The translations under genes were made by a program, and so were the position numbers. DNA of 64,000 nucleotides, from contig NZ_CP029192.1 of NCBI RefSeq assembly GCF_008642315.1, positions 5,580,001 to 5,644,000 on the forward strand, in the 5' to 3' direction. Shown one piece after another: positions 45,261-53,740 of this stretch. Within the stretch, counting starts at the first letter, position 1, and each line of letters begins with the position of its first letter. The notes below the pieces were generated by a model, which saw nothing but the letters and a program-made list of their open reading frames with translations, had not been told where the DNA came from and searched no databases. The DNA comes from Streptomyces venezuelae (lineage in GTDB: Bacteria > Actinomycetota > Actinomycetes > Streptomycetales > Streptomycetaceae).

Positions 45261-45494
45261 ATGGCCAGCAAGGCTGAGAAGATCGTTGCCGGGCTCGGCG
45301 GCATCGACAACATCGAAGAGGTCGAGGGCTGCATCACGCGTCTGCGCACCGAGGTCAAGGACCCCGACCTCGTGGACGACGCCGCCCTGAAGGCCGCCGG
45401 CGCCCACGGCGTCGTCAAGATGGGCACCGCGATCCAGGTCGTCATCGGCACCGACGCGGACCCCATCGCCGCGGACATCGAAGACATGATGTGA
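45261..45494 (+). CDS. nagF: GlcNAc PTS EIIB component
   Basis: A 77-residue free EIIB protein. The phospho-acceptor is Cys24 in EVEGCITRLRTEV, the standard EIIB signature. GVVKMGTAIQVVIG forms the conserved strand region. It passes phosphate from EIIA(Crr) to the incoming sugar at the NagE permeases. The ATG at 45261 is preceded by GGGAG. A terminator follows within 40 bases. Confidence 0.95.
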   Translation: MASKAEKIVAGLGGIDNIEEVEGCITRLRTEVKDPDLVDDAALKAAGAHGVVKMGTAIQVVIGTDADPIAADIEDMM

Positions 45495-45530
45495 GTTCCT
45501 GACCTCAGGACTCACGCCCGAGGGCCCCGC

Positions 45531-45558
45531 ACGGACCGACGTCCGGACGGGGCCCTCG
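45531..45558 (+). terminator. Terminator of nagF
   Basis: Nine-base perfect arms GAGGGCCCC (45531-45539) and complement (45550-45558), 36 bases after the nagF stop. Confidence 0.75.
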
Positions 45559-45588
45559 CGCATGCCGCCCTACGGCTAGGCTCCTCAC

Positions 45589-46320
<732 letters not shown>

Positions 46321-46469
46321 AGCCGGCGCCCGACACCGGCCCCAGGGCCCCTGTCTGCGCGGACTCTGTTCAAGCAGGCAACCAACGACCCCCTGCCGGG
46401 CGTTGTAATGAGTACGGGCGCGCGGACGAAGCCGCGCGTCCGTACGCACCCTGGGGAGGGGACCGAACC

Positions 46470-46865
46470 ATGGCCGCGCGCCACCGTCGCATCGCCACCG
46501 CCGTCGCCACGGCACTGATCGTCATCCCGGCCGGCGTCGGCCTCGTCGGCTGCGACGCCGTCTCGAAGGCACTCGACTGCGTCCAGACCGCCGACACGAT
46601 CGCCGACAGCGTCACCGACCTCCAGCAGGCGGTCGAGAACGCGGGCGACGACCCCGCCGCGGCGGACCGGGCGCTCGACGACATCGGCAAGAACCTCGAC
46701 AAGATCGGCGACAAGACCGACAACACGGACGTGAACAAGGCGGTCGACGACCTGGAGAAGGCGGTCGACAACGTCCGCGACTCCGTCGACAAGGGCGACG
46801 CGACGCCGGACGTCAGCCCGGTCACGGACGCGGCGGGCGAACTGACGAAGGTCTGCACGCCGTAA
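46470..46865 (+). CDS. Putative lipoprotein
   Basis: A 131-residue protein with a signal peptide and lipobox LVGC (Cys28; ALIVIPAGVGLVGCDAVSKA), followed by a long acidic helical region with many Asp/Lys (DRALDDIGKNLDKIGDKTDN and similar). It has two further Cys, one near the C-terminus (KVCTP). It is anchored outside the membrane, with coiled-coil potential. I recognise no domain. The ATG is preceded by GGGGAGGG. Confidence 0.75.
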   Translation: MAARHRRIATAVATALIVIPAGVGLVGCDAVSKALDCVQTADTIADSVTDLQQAVENAGDDPAAADRALDDIGKNLDKIGDKTDNTDVNKAVDDLEKAVDNVRDSVDKGDATPDVSPVTDAAGELTKVCTP

Positions 46866-46896
46866 GTGGGCCCGCCGGGGCGGCGATACTGGGGGC

Positions 46897-47499
46897 ATGA
46901 CCCGCCTCATCCTCGCCACCCGCAACGCAGGCAAGATCACCGAACTCAGGGCGATCCTCGCCGACGCAGGCCTCACGCACGACCTCGTCGGCGCGGACGC
47001 GTACCCCGAGATCCCCGACGTCAAGGAAACGGGCGTCACTTTCGCGGAGAACGCCCTCCTCAAGGCCCACGCCCTCGCCCAGGCCACGGGCCTGCCCGCC
47101 GTCGCGGACGACTCGGGCCTGTGCGTCGATGTCCTGAACGGCGCCCCCGGCATCTTCTCCGCCCGCTGGTCAGGCCGCCACGGCGACGACGAGGCGAACC
47201 TGAACCTGCTCCTGGCCCAGCTCTCCGACATCGCCCCGGAACACCGCGCGGCCCACTTCGCCTGCGCGGCGGCCCTGGCCCTCCCCGACGGCACGGAACG
47301 CGTGGTCGAGGGCCGCCTGCTCGGCACCCTCCGCACGGCTCCGGCCGGCACGGGCGGCTTCGGCTACGACCCGATCCTCCAGCCAGAGGGTGAGACGCGC
47401 ACGTGCGCGGAACTGACGGCAACGGAGAAGAACGCGATCAGCCATCGGGGGGTGGCGTTTCGGGGGTTGGTGCCGGTGGTGCGGGAGTTGTTGGGCTGA
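46897..47499 (+). CDS. rdgB: Non-canonical purine NTP pyrophosphatase (RdgB/HAM1)
   Basis: A 200-residue house-cleaning enzyme hydrolysing XTP/dITP. Seen: LILATRNAGKITELRAIL at the N-terminus, VADDSGLCVDVLNGAPGIFS, SARWSG, and TGGFGYDPILQPEG. The length is standard. It lies 31 bases after the lipoprotein gene. It ends at a strong hairpin shared with the tRNA. Confidence 0.96.
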   Translation: MTRLILATRNAGKITELRAILADAGLTHDLVGADAYPEIPDVKETGVTFAENALLKAHALAQATGLPAVADDSGLCVDVLNGAPGIFSARWSGRHGDDEANLNLLLAQLSDIAPEHRAAHFACAAALALPDGTERVVEGRLLGTLRTAPAGTGGFGYDPILQPEGETRTCAELTATEKNAISHRGVAFRGLVPVVRELLG

Positions 47500-47508
47500 G
47501 GCGCAACA

Positions 47509-47547
47509 CGAGAAAGGGCACGGCGCGCGGCGCCGTGCCCTTTCTCG
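47509..47547. terminator. Strong bidirectional terminator after rdgB
   Basis: Perfect 17-bp arms (CGAGAAAGGGCACGGCG at 47509-47525 and complement at 47531-47547) with a 5-base loop, between rdgB and the convergent tRNA gene. Confidence 0.9.
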
Positions 47548-47552
47548 GTGTG

Positions 47553-47628
47553 TGGGCCCGGTGGGACTCGAACCCACGACACACCGGACCTAAACCGGCG
47601 CCCTCTAGGCCAGCTGGGGTACGGACCC
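47553..47628 (-). tRNA. tRNA with UAG anticodon (Leu), short variable loop
   Basis: Read on the minus strand: acceptor GGGTCCG with CGGGCCC (one G-U pair), A73. The D arm begins with CCCC, and the anticodon arm is GCCGG-TTTAGGT-CCGGT with anticodon UAG. The variable loop is only 5 bases (GTGTC), and the T arm is GTGGG-TTCGAGT-CCCAC. The anticodon reads CUA leucine, and G37 and A73 suit leucine. Normal bacterial tRNA-Leu, however, has a long variable arm, so this is class-I shaped. Total 76 bases, without encoded CCA. Confidence 0.88.
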
Positions 47629-47639
47629 GCCCGGCCACT

Positions 47640-48482
47640 CTACTGTGCCGGGCGTCGACGGTTCGAGAAGGTCCTGGTCTGGCTGTGGCAGGAAGGACAC
47701 AGGTATCTGAGGTTCTCCCGGCGGTTGTCCAGACGATCGCCGTCGATGTGGTCGATCTCCAGCACGAGAGGCCTGTCCCGCCAGACCTCGCCCAGCCCGC
47801 ACGCCCCGCACACACGAGGCGTCCCGACTTCGTCGAGGGCACGCCGCAGGAGCGCGGTGCTGGTCCGCCCCGCGGGCGGGTCGAGCCGGACTAGGATCTC
47901 CTCGGCGCTCCTCCGATTGGCCCCGGGCCGACCGACGTTGTGCCCCTGTCCGACGAAGTGGGTGGTCGACAGCCCGTAGGCCTCGATGCTGCGCAGCGCT
48001 TTCGTGCGGCCGGCGCCTCCCGCCGGAGAACAGCCCAGGGCCCGCATGACACCGGCCAGCCCACGAGATTCGGCGACGGCCCGTGCGAGATCCTCGCGAG
48101 GAAAGAGCGCGGCAGCGCCCTTCTCGGAGCGCTGGAGGAAGTGGCCGGTGTCGATCCCGAACTTCTCCAGCTTCTTCTTGACGTGCCCGTACGGGCCGTC
48201 CTCCGGGGGGATGCCCATGTGCAGGAACATCTCCCGAATGCTGCGGGAGCGCGCAGCGGCGTCCGCCAAGATCTCTTTGGAGTAGGAGCGAGCAGGCCGT
48301 TCGGGCAGAGGCTCGTCGCGGAAGTGCGCGGTGTCGATTCCGTAGTGCTGCAGGCGCCACCGCAGGTACCTGCGCGGACCTGCCCCCATCGGAGCCCCCA
48401 GCCGACGCATCAGGTCCACCAGACTGGTGCACGAGGGCGCCATGCGGGCCAGCGTCTGGAAGGGATACTTGACCCTGCTCAC
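47640..48482 (-). CDS. HNH endonuclease with three N-terminal repeat modules
   Basis: A 280-residue protein. Three modules of about 45-50 residues each end in a GIDTAHF-like motif (GIDTAHF, GIDTGHF, GLSTTHF). A C-terminal HNH domain follows: CGACGLGEVWRDRPLVLEID, HIDGDRLDNRRENLRYLCPS, CHSQTRTFSNRR. The HNH pattern (Cys pairs, LEIDHIDGD, ENLRYLCPxCH) looks intact, so it should cut DNA with a zinc-stabilised site. The GTG start at 48482 overlaps the stop of the paralogous gene upstream. It ends 12 bases from the tRNA. Confidence 0.88.
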   Translation of the reverse strand: MSRVKYPFQTLARMAPSCTSLVDLMRRLGAPMGAGPRRYLRWRLQHYGIDTAHFRDEPLPERPARSYSKEILADAAARSRSIREMFLHMGIPPEDGPYGHVKKKLEKFGIDTGHFLQRSEKGAAALFPREDLARAVAESRGLAGVMRALGCSPAGGAGRTKALRSIEAYGLSTTHFVGQGHNVGRPGANRRSAEEILVRLDPPAGRTSTALLRRALDEVGTPRVCGACGLGEVWRDRPLVLEIDHIDGDRLDNRRENLRYLCPSCHSQTRTFSNRRRPAQ

Positions 48483-49099
48483 GTGATCCTCCGACGCCGG
48501 CCTCGGTAAGTGTCCGTCACCGCGTGGCAGTTGGGGCAGAGGAGGCGAAGGTTGGCCGGGCGGTTGTCCCACCAGTCACCGTTGACGTGGTCGACCTCCA
48601 GCCGGAGCGGCAGGTCGTTCCATTCCGTACCGACCCCGCACTCGGCGCATTCCTCGGTTACGCCGGTACCCAGCAATGCCCGGCGGAGACGTGTGCCGGG
48701 GATGCGTCCGTCGTCCGGAGATCTCAGAGCCAGCACGGGGCCCAAGGCCCCTTTCGGTCTGCCCCGACGAGTCGTGAAGTGTGAGGTGTCGATGCCGAGA
48801 CGGGTGACCCGGCGGCTGATGTGCGCGTGGTTGCCGCCGACGTTGCTGATCCCCAGGCGGCACACCACTTCCTTCATGGAGGTGGACTGCGCCACGGCCT
48901 CCCGGAGCCTCTCTTCGGTGTGGCGGACCCACTGCTGCGGGAAGTGCGAGGTGTCGATGCCCTCCTCGGTCATCTTCCGGCGCAGGTAGTGCCTGCTTCC
49001 GGTGGTGGGTTCCCCGCCGCACCACCGCACCGCTTCATCCCACGTAGCCGTCTCCCGCGCTGCCTCCTCCAGCAGCTCACGGGTGTACCGAACCGTCAT
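48479..49099 (-). CDS. HNH endonuclease with two N-terminal repeat modules
   Basis: A 206-residue paralogue of the downstream gene. Two modules (starting near YTRELLEEAARETATWDEAV and EERLREAVAQSTSMKEVVCR) each end in GIDTSHF; then come CAECGVGTEWNDLPLRLEVD, HVNGDWWDNRPANLRLLCPN and CHAVTDTYRGRR. The HNH residues are retained (His-Asn-His type). It is the first gene of a two-gene unit with 4-base overlap. The repeat modules probably bind DNA. No methylase, antitoxin or phage gene is adjacent. Confidence 0.88.
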   Translation of the reverse strand: MTVRYTRELLEEAARETATWDEAVRWCGGEPTTGSRHYLRRKMTEEGIDTSHFPQQWVRHTEERLREAVAQSTSMKEVVCRLGISNVGGNHAHISRRVTRLGIDTSHFTTRRGRPKGALGPVLALRSPDDGRIPGTRLRRALLGTGVTEECAECGVGTEWNDLPLRLEVDHVNGDWWDNRPANLRLLCPNCHAVTDTYRGRRRRIT

Positions 49100-49182
49100 G
49101 CCGTCCTCCCCATCCGGCCACGCGTTCGCAGCCTCGTACGGCCTAACGAACCGAAAATCGGACTGTTACGCCCGGAATACGG

Positions 49183-49224
49183 AACGGCCCGCCTCACTTG
49201 TGGGTGCAAGCGGGGCGGGCCGTT
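49183..49224 (-). terminator. Hairpin after the ProP-like symporter
   Basis: Eleven-base perfect arms (AACGGCCCGCC at 49183-49193 and complement at 49214-49224) with a 20-base loop, 20 bases beyond the symporter stop on the minus strand. Confidence 0.6.
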
Positions 49225-49243
49225 GTGGCAGGGGAGGGGGCGG

Positions 49244-50746
49244 TCAGAACTTGGGGGGTGTGGCCTGGGCCTCGACCATTTCTGCTGCTTCCTCCTTGGT
49301 TTCCACCGACGGGGGCGAGCCCGACAGCGGCTTCTGGGCCGTTTCCTTCATGCAGGCCACCGCGATCACGCCGACCAGCGCCGCCGCCATCGAGTAGTAC
49401 GCCGGGATCATGTCCGTGCCCGTGACGCTGATCAGGGACGTGATGACCAGGGGAGCCGTGCCGCCGAAGAGGGAGGCGGAGAGGTTGTAGCCGACGGAGA
49501 GGGAGCCGTAGCGGACCGAGGTGGGGAAGAGGGCGGGCAGGGTCGCCGACATCGTGCCGAGGAGGCAGACCAGGGAGAGGCCGAGCAGGAGCATGCCCGC
49601 GGAGACCGCCACCAGGCTGCCCTGCTGGATGAGCAGGAACGCCGGGATGGAGAGGACCAGGAAGCCGATCATGCCCGTCATCAGGAGCGGCTTGCGGCCG
49701 AAGCGGTCGGAGAGCTTGCCGATCCGGGTGATGATCAGCATCAGGATGATCATTGTGCCGATGAGGATCAGGAGGCCGTGCGAGTCGTCGTAGCCGAGCT
49801 CGTCCGAGAGGTACGTCGGCATGTAGGAGAGGAGCATGTAGTCGGTGATGTTGTACGCGCCGACCAGGGCGATGCAGAGGATCAGCGTCGGCCAGTGGTC
49901 GCGGAAGATCTTCGCCAGGTCGCCCTTGGCCGTCGTCTCGACCGTGGACGCTCCCTCGGACGCCGAGTGGTAGGACGCGTCCTCCATCTTCTGGAACGCG
50001 GGGGTCTCGTCGAGCTTCAGCCGCAGGTAGAGGCCGACCAGGCCCAGCGGGCCCGCGACGAGGAACGGGATGCGCCAGCCCCAGGACTCCATCGTGTCCG
50101 AGCCGAGGGACGCGTTGAGGATGAGGACGAGGCCCGCCGCGCCCGTGTAGCCGGCCAGCGTGCCCATCTCCAGGAAGCTGCCGAAGAACCCGCGGCGCTT
50201 GTCCGGCGCGTACTCGGCGATGAAGGTGGACGCGCCGCCGTACTCGCCGCCCGTCGAGAAGCCCTGGACCAGGCGGAAGAAGATCAGCAGGACGGGCGCC
50301 CAGAAGCCGATCGTCGCGTAGGACGGGATCAGGCCGATGGCGAGCGTGCCGATCGCCATCAGGATCATCGTGAGCGCAAGGACCTTCTTGCGGCCCACCT
50401 TGTCGCCCATCGGGCCGAACACCATGCCACCGATGGGGCGCACCAGGAACGAGACCGCGAAGGTCGCGAAGGACGAGATCAGCTGGGCCGTGTCGTTCCC
50501 GGAAGGGAAGAACACGTGGCCGATGGTGACGGCCAGGTAGCTGTAGATGCCGAAGTCGAACCATTCCATGGCGTTGCCGAGCGAGGCCGCTTTGACGGCC
50601 CGTTTGACCGCGGCCTCGTCCGTCACCGTGATGTCGGTACGGCGCAGGGGCGGGTTCTTGCGCCGTTTCACCGCGCGGAACAGGGTGCGGTGGCGCTTCA
50701 TCGCCTCCGGGTCGGCCTCGGCCTCGAGCTCTTCTTGGGCCGCCAT
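49244..50746 (-). CDS. MFS metabolite:H+ symporter, ProP-like
   Basis: A 500-residue, 12-helix transporter of the MHS family. Signatures: ASLGNAMEWFDFGIYSYLAV, the loop GPMGDKVGRKKVLALTMIL, RLVQGFSTGGEYGGASTFIA, and EYAPDKRRGFFGSFLEMGTL. Relatives take up proline, betaine, citrate or shikimate. I used the ATG at 50746 with AAGGA 8 bases upstream. The C-terminus is hydrophilic and Glu-rich. The substrate is not resolved by sequence alone. Confidence 0.92.
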   Translation of the reverse strand: MAAQEELEAEADPEAMKRHRTLFRAVKRRKNPPLRRTDITVTDEAAVKRAVKAASLGNAMEWFDFGIYSYLAVTIGHVFFPSGNDTAQLISSFATFAVSFLVRPIGGMVFGPMGDKVGRKKVLALTMILMAIGTLAIGLIPSYATIGFWAPVLLIFFRLVQGFSTGGEYGGASTFIAEYAPDKRRGFFGSFLEMGTLAGYTGAAGLVLILNASLGSDTMESWGWRIPFLVAGPLGLVGLYLRLKLDETPAFQKMEDASYHSASEGASTVETTAKGDLAKIFRDHWPTLILCIALVGAYNITDYMLLSYMPTYLSDELGYDDSHGLLILIGTMIILMLIITRIGKLSDRFGRKPLLMTGMIGFLVLSIPAFLLIQQGSLVAVSAGMLLLGLSLVCLLGTMSATLPALFPTSVRYGSLSVGYNLSASLFGGTAPLVITSLISVTGTDMIPAYYSMAAALVGVIAVACMKETAQKPLSGSPPSVETKEEAAEMVEAQATPPKF

Positions 50747-50818
50747 GGAGTAGGTCCTTTCGGTCTTCGTACAAGTTCCCCGTGAGATCACTTGCTCGAA
50801 GATGGCCGATGCAAACGA

Positions 50819-50840
50819 AAGCCCCCCGTGAGGGGGGCTT
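50819..50840 (-). terminator. Terminator of bcp
   Basis: Nine-base perfect arms (AAGCCCCCC at 50819-50827 and GGGGGGCTT at 50832-50840) with a GTGA loop, about 100 bases after the bcp stop on the minus strand. Confidence 0.8.
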
Positions 50841-50890
50841 ACGTCACATCGGGAAGGGAACGCGCGCGTCCCGCCGACCGCTCCGGTCAG

Positions 50891-50944
50891 ACGTCTCAGA
50901 TGTCTCAGATGTCTCAGGCGTCTCGGGCGTCTCGGGCGTCTCAG
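50891..50944. repeat. 9-bp minisatellite (six units) at the 3' end of bcp
   Basis: Six tandem units of RYGTCTCRG (ACGTCTCAG, ATGTCTCAG twice, GCGTCTCGG twice, GCGTCTCAG). The bcp stop codon lies inside the last unit. Confidence 0.9.
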
Positions 50945-51408
50945 ATGCCGAGGTCCCTGATGATCTTCGCCACGTGACCCGTCGCCTTCACGTTGTAGAA
51001 CGCGTGCTCGACCTTGCCCTGCTCGTCGACCACCACGGTCGAGCGGATGACGCCCGTCACCGTCTTGCCGTACAGCTTCTTCTCGCCGAAGGCGCCGTAC
51101 GCCTCCAGGGTCTCCTTGGAGGGGTCGCCGACCAGCGTGACCTTGAGGTTCTCCTGCTCGCGGAACTTCGCGAGCTTCTCCGGCTTGTCGGGGGAGACGC
51201 CGATGACGTCGTACCCGGCGGCGGCCAGCGCGTCGAGGTTGTCCGTGAAGTCGCAGGCCTGCTTGGTGCAGCCGGGGGTGAGCGCGGCGGGGTAGAAGTA
51301 CACGATGACCTTGCGGCCCTTGTGGTCCGCCAGCGAGACGTCCTTGCCGTCGGCGTCGGGCAGGGTGAACGCGGGGGCGGTGTCGCCGGGCTGCAGTCGC
51401 TCGCTCAT
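50941..51408 (-). CDS. bcp: Thioredoxin-dependent peroxiredoxin (BCP/PrxQ)
   Basis: A 155-residue peroxiredoxin. The peroxidatic Cys47 is in LTPGCTKQACDF, and the resolving Cys52 is five residues later, the atypical 2-Cys PrxQ pattern. It reduces peroxides with thioredoxin in the cytoplasm. I used the ATG at 51408, with GAGGAG upstream. The 3' end runs into a 9-bp tandem repeat. It is divergent from the DUF3618 gene. Confidence 0.95.
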   Translation of the reverse strand: MSERLQPGDTAPAFTLPDADGKDVSLADHKGRKVIVYFYPAALTPGCTKQACDFTDNLDALAAAGYDVIGVSPDKPEKLAKFREQENLKVTLVGDPSKETLEAYGAFGEKKLYGKTVTGVIRSTVVVDEQGKVEHAFYNVKATGHVAKIIRDLGI

Positions 51409-51579
51409 GGGCGTCTCCTCGTACGGGTGCTTCGCAAAGAGTGTGGTGACGGGGACGAGCGTAATAGGGGTGCCGCGGGGTGCGGCGCGCGCGAAGCTGA
51501 CAGACTGTGGGGTAGAGCTCCACGTCATGACACGCTCCATACGTTCCACATCCACAGCTACGACCACGGAGGCAGCGCG

Positions 51580-51900
51580 GTGTCGGATGCCAGGACCCCT
51601 GCGCAGATCGAGGCGGACATCAAGCGCCGGCGCGACCAGCTCGCCGAGACCCTCGACGAGATCGGGGTGCGCGTCCACCCGAAGACGATCGTCGGCGACG
51701 CCAAGGCGAAAGTCGTCGCGGGCGTGGACAACTCGCTCGGCCGGGCGTATGTGGGGGCGAATCGCTTCGTCTCCGACGTGCGCGGACAGCTCGTCACGGA
51801 GGACGGTTCGCCGCGCATCGAGCGCATCGTGCCGGTTGCCCTGGTGGCCGTGGGCCTCGTCGGGCTCCTCGTGGTGAGCTCGCGGCGCCGCGGCGCCTGA
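51580..51900 (+). CDS. DUF3618 membrane protein
   Basis: A 106-residue protein: the DUF3618 core (ARTPAQIEADIKRRRDQLAE, DEIGVRVHPKTIVGDAK) at the N-terminus and one C-terminal membrane helix (VPVALVAVGLVGLLVVS) with a basic tail. I used the GTG at 51580 because GGAGG lies 7 bases upstream. Function unknown; it lies next to bcp and the GroES-like gene. Confidence 0.9.
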   Translation: MSDARTPAQIEADIKRRRDQLAETLDEIGVRVHPKTIVGDAKAKVVAGVDNSLGRAYVGANRFVSDVRGQLVTEDGSPRIERIVPVALVAVGLVGLLVVSSRRRGA

Positions 51901-51950
51901 CCGGAGACCCGGGACCCACTGGTCCCGTCGGTGCGGGTAGGTTCTGGGGC

Positions 51951-52304
51951 GTGAGCGAGAAGACCCCCGGGACCCCCCACGACGACAAGCTGCCCATTCG
52001 CATGCTGCACGACCGCGTGCTCGTGCGGCAGGACACCAGCGAGGGTGAGCGGCGCTCCGGCGGCGGCATCCTGATCCCCGCGACCGCTGCCGTGGGCAAG
52101 CGGCTCGCCTGGGCCGAGGTGGTCGCGGTCGGGCAGAACGTCCGGACGGTCGAGCCGGGCGACCGGGTCCTCTACGACCCGGAGGACCGTGCCGAGGTCG
52201 AGGTGCGCGGCGTGGCCTACGTGCTGATGCGCGAGCGCGATCTGCACGCCGTGGCGGCCGACCGGTTCGAGGGGTCGGAGGACTCGACGGGTCTGTACCT
52301 GTAG
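51951..52304 (+). CDS. GroES-like co-chaperonin (Cpn10 domain) paralogue
   Basis: A 117-residue protein with the Cpn10 fold: RMLHDRVLVRQDTSEGERRS, GGILIPATAAVGKRLAWAEV, GQNVRTVEPGDRVLYDPEDR. It differs from the main GroES by an acidic N-terminus and a longer tail. No groEL is adjacent, so it is an orphan paralogue. GTG start at 51951. A very strong terminator follows. Confidence 0.85.
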   Translation: MSEKTPGTPHDDKLPIRMLHDRVLVRQDTSEGERRSGGGILIPATAAVGKRLAWAEVVAVGQNVRTVEPGDRVLYDPEDRAEVEVRGVAYVLMRERDLHAVAADRFEGSEDSTGLYL

Positions 52305-52312
52305 AAACGTAG

Positions 52313-52352
52313 GCGTGAGGGGCTGGTGACCATCGTCACCAGCCCCTCACGC
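52313..52352 (+). terminator. Terminator after the GroES-like gene
   Basis: Perfect 18-bp arms (52313-52330 and 52335-52352) with a 4-base loop, 8 bases after the stop. Confidence 0.95.
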
Positions 52353-52376
52353 ATGCGTTTTGCTACCTTTGAAGGA

Positions 52377-52421
52377 CCCCGACGAGACGCGCCGTACCGG
52401 GTTTCCGCAAAGACGACGCAC
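52377..52421 (+). ncRNA. Guanidine-III (mini-ykkC-III type) riboswitch
   Basis: The string CCCCGACGAGACGCGCCGTA then CCGGGT and GCAAAGACGACGCA matches the ykkC-III consensus in order: GACGAG, GCGCCGTACC, and the downstream ACGNCGC that forms the pseudoknot. One pseudoknot position is mismatched (C-A). It lies 48 bases before a Gdx-type exporter, the usual gene under this riboswitch. Confidence 0.8.
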
Positions 52422-52468
52422 CCCCATCAGGTAACGCGTTCGCGTTTCTACTCGTCGGAGGTGCCGTC

Positions 52469-52789
52469 ATGGCCTGGGTTCTGCTGATCGTCGCCGGACT
52501 GCTCGAAGTGGGCTGGTCGATCGGGATGAAGTACACGGACGGCTTCACCCGCCTGTGGCCGAGCGTGTTCACGGGCGTCGGCATCGTCGCCAGCATGATG
52601 CTGCTCTCGCAGGCCGCCAAGACGCTGCCCATCGGTACGGCCTACGGCGTGTGGGTCGGCATCGGCGCGGCCGGCGCGGCGGTGCTCGGCATGGTGATCC
52701 TGGGTGAGCCGGTCACGGCCGCCCGGATCTTCTTCGTCTGTCTGCTGCTGGTGGCCGTGGTCGGCCTGAAGGCGACGTCCGGCCACTAG
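52469..52789 (+). CDS. sugE: Small multidrug-resistance family guanidinium exporter (Gdx/SugE type)
   Basis: A 106-residue four-helix transporter. The essential Glu13 is in VAGLLEVGWSIGMKYTDGF, and the Gdx signature GMKYTDGFTRLWPS separates it from EmrE-type drug pumps. It exports guanidinium in exchange for protons. It follows a guanidine-III riboswitch. The ATG has GGAGG 7 bases upstream. Confidence 0.95.
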   Translation: MAWVLLIVAGLLEVGWSIGMKYTDGFTRLWPSVFTGVGIVASMMLLSQAAKTLPIGTAYGVWVGIGAAGAAVLGMVILGEPVTAARIFFVCLLLVAVVGLKATSGH

Positions 52790-52818
52790 GGCCTGTGTCG
52801 GGGCGTGACCCCGGTTGA

Positions 52819-52858
52819 GGGGCCGTCCTCCCGACCCCCGTGACGGGAGGACGGCCCC
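52819..52858. terminator. Terminator between sugE and the convergent secreted protein
   Basis: Perfect 15-bp arms (GGGGCCGTCCTCCCG at 52819-52833 and complement at 52844-52858). Confidence 0.93.
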
Positions 52859-52871
52859 TGTCCTTTCGGGG

Positions 52872-53507
52872 TCAGTACAGCTTGTTGACCGCCGTGGTCG
52901 TCGTCTTCTTGAAGGCGGCCACGGGCGCGTCCCCAAAGTCGCCCATCTGCGCCCACTTCACGACGGTCACGGTCCTGCCGTCCCGCCCGACCGACATCAG
53001 GGCGATGTCGGTGGCGCCCCCGGACGTCTCGGTGTGCAGGCCGCGGACGCGGGCGCCCTCCTCGACCGGCAGCTTGCCGTAGTCCCGGCCCTCGGCCCGG
53101 ACGTCGGGGTCGGCCTTCTCGATGCGCTCGGCGCAGGTGCGGACCAGGTCGTCGTAGTGCGCGGCCAGGGCCTTGGCGTGGGCGGCCGTGTCCGCCACGA
53201 CGGTCAGCTGCGCGGCGTTGGTGTCCACGTCGGTACGGAAGAGGCGATTCCGGTAGTCGTAGGAGGGCACGCCCTCCGTGCTCACGCAAAAGCCGATCTC
53301 GTCCGGGAACCCTTCGGTGACCCGCCCGGCGGTCCAGGACGACGTCGGGTGCGGCGGCAGCTGGGACGCCGACAGGAACGCGGGTGCGGCGGTCCCGGTC
53401 GCGGCGCCGGCGGCCGGGGCGGTGAGGACGGTGCCCGCCGCGAGTGCGGCGACGGCGAGCGTGGTGCAGGCGCTCGTTCGGATGCGCAGGGACATGGTGC
53501 TGGGCAT
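52872..53507 (-). CDS. Secreted protein of unknown function
   Basis: A 211-residue protein with a signal peptide (residues 1-37, TLAVAALAAGTVLTAPAAGA then AT), an all-beta-looking mature part with TEGFPDEIGFCVSTEGVPSY and a second Cys in LVRTCAERIEKA, suggesting one disulfide. It resembles PknH/sensor-like extracytoplasmic domains of actinomycetes only weakly. I used the ATG at 53507. It is convergent with sugE. Confidence 0.7.
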   Translation of the reverse strand: MPSTMSLRIRTSACTTLAVAALAAGTVLTAPAAGAATGTAAPAFLSASQLPPHPTSSWTAGRVTEGFPDEIGFCVSTEGVPSYDYRNRLFRTDVDTNAAQLTVVADTAAHAKALAAHYDDLVRTCAERIEKADPDVRAEGRDYGKLPVEEGARVRGLHTETSGGATDIALMSVGRDGRTVTVVKWAQMGDFGDAPVAAFKKTTTTAVNKLY

Positions 53508-53740
53508 GGGTGTTCCCCCGTGGAGGAGTGCGTGGACGTGGAGTGCCGCGGCGAGACCGGCTGGTCGGCCCGGGCCTGGCCGGTGCGGCACCAAGAGCAT
53601 CAGCGGTCACGGCCACCGGGCGCAACGACCGACGCACGATCGACCGGGGTGGAACCATCCCAGCCCGTCTGACGTGCAGGTACACGGGTGCCTGGGATAC
53701 CGTCCCGGGCCGCGTGGGGGCGTACGAGGACGGGGGACCC

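Noticed and set aside
47509..47547. Possible attachment-site repeat next to the UAG tRNA
   Set aside because: It is a simple perfect hairpin fitting a terminator; I found no second copy of the tRNA 3' end and no integrase.
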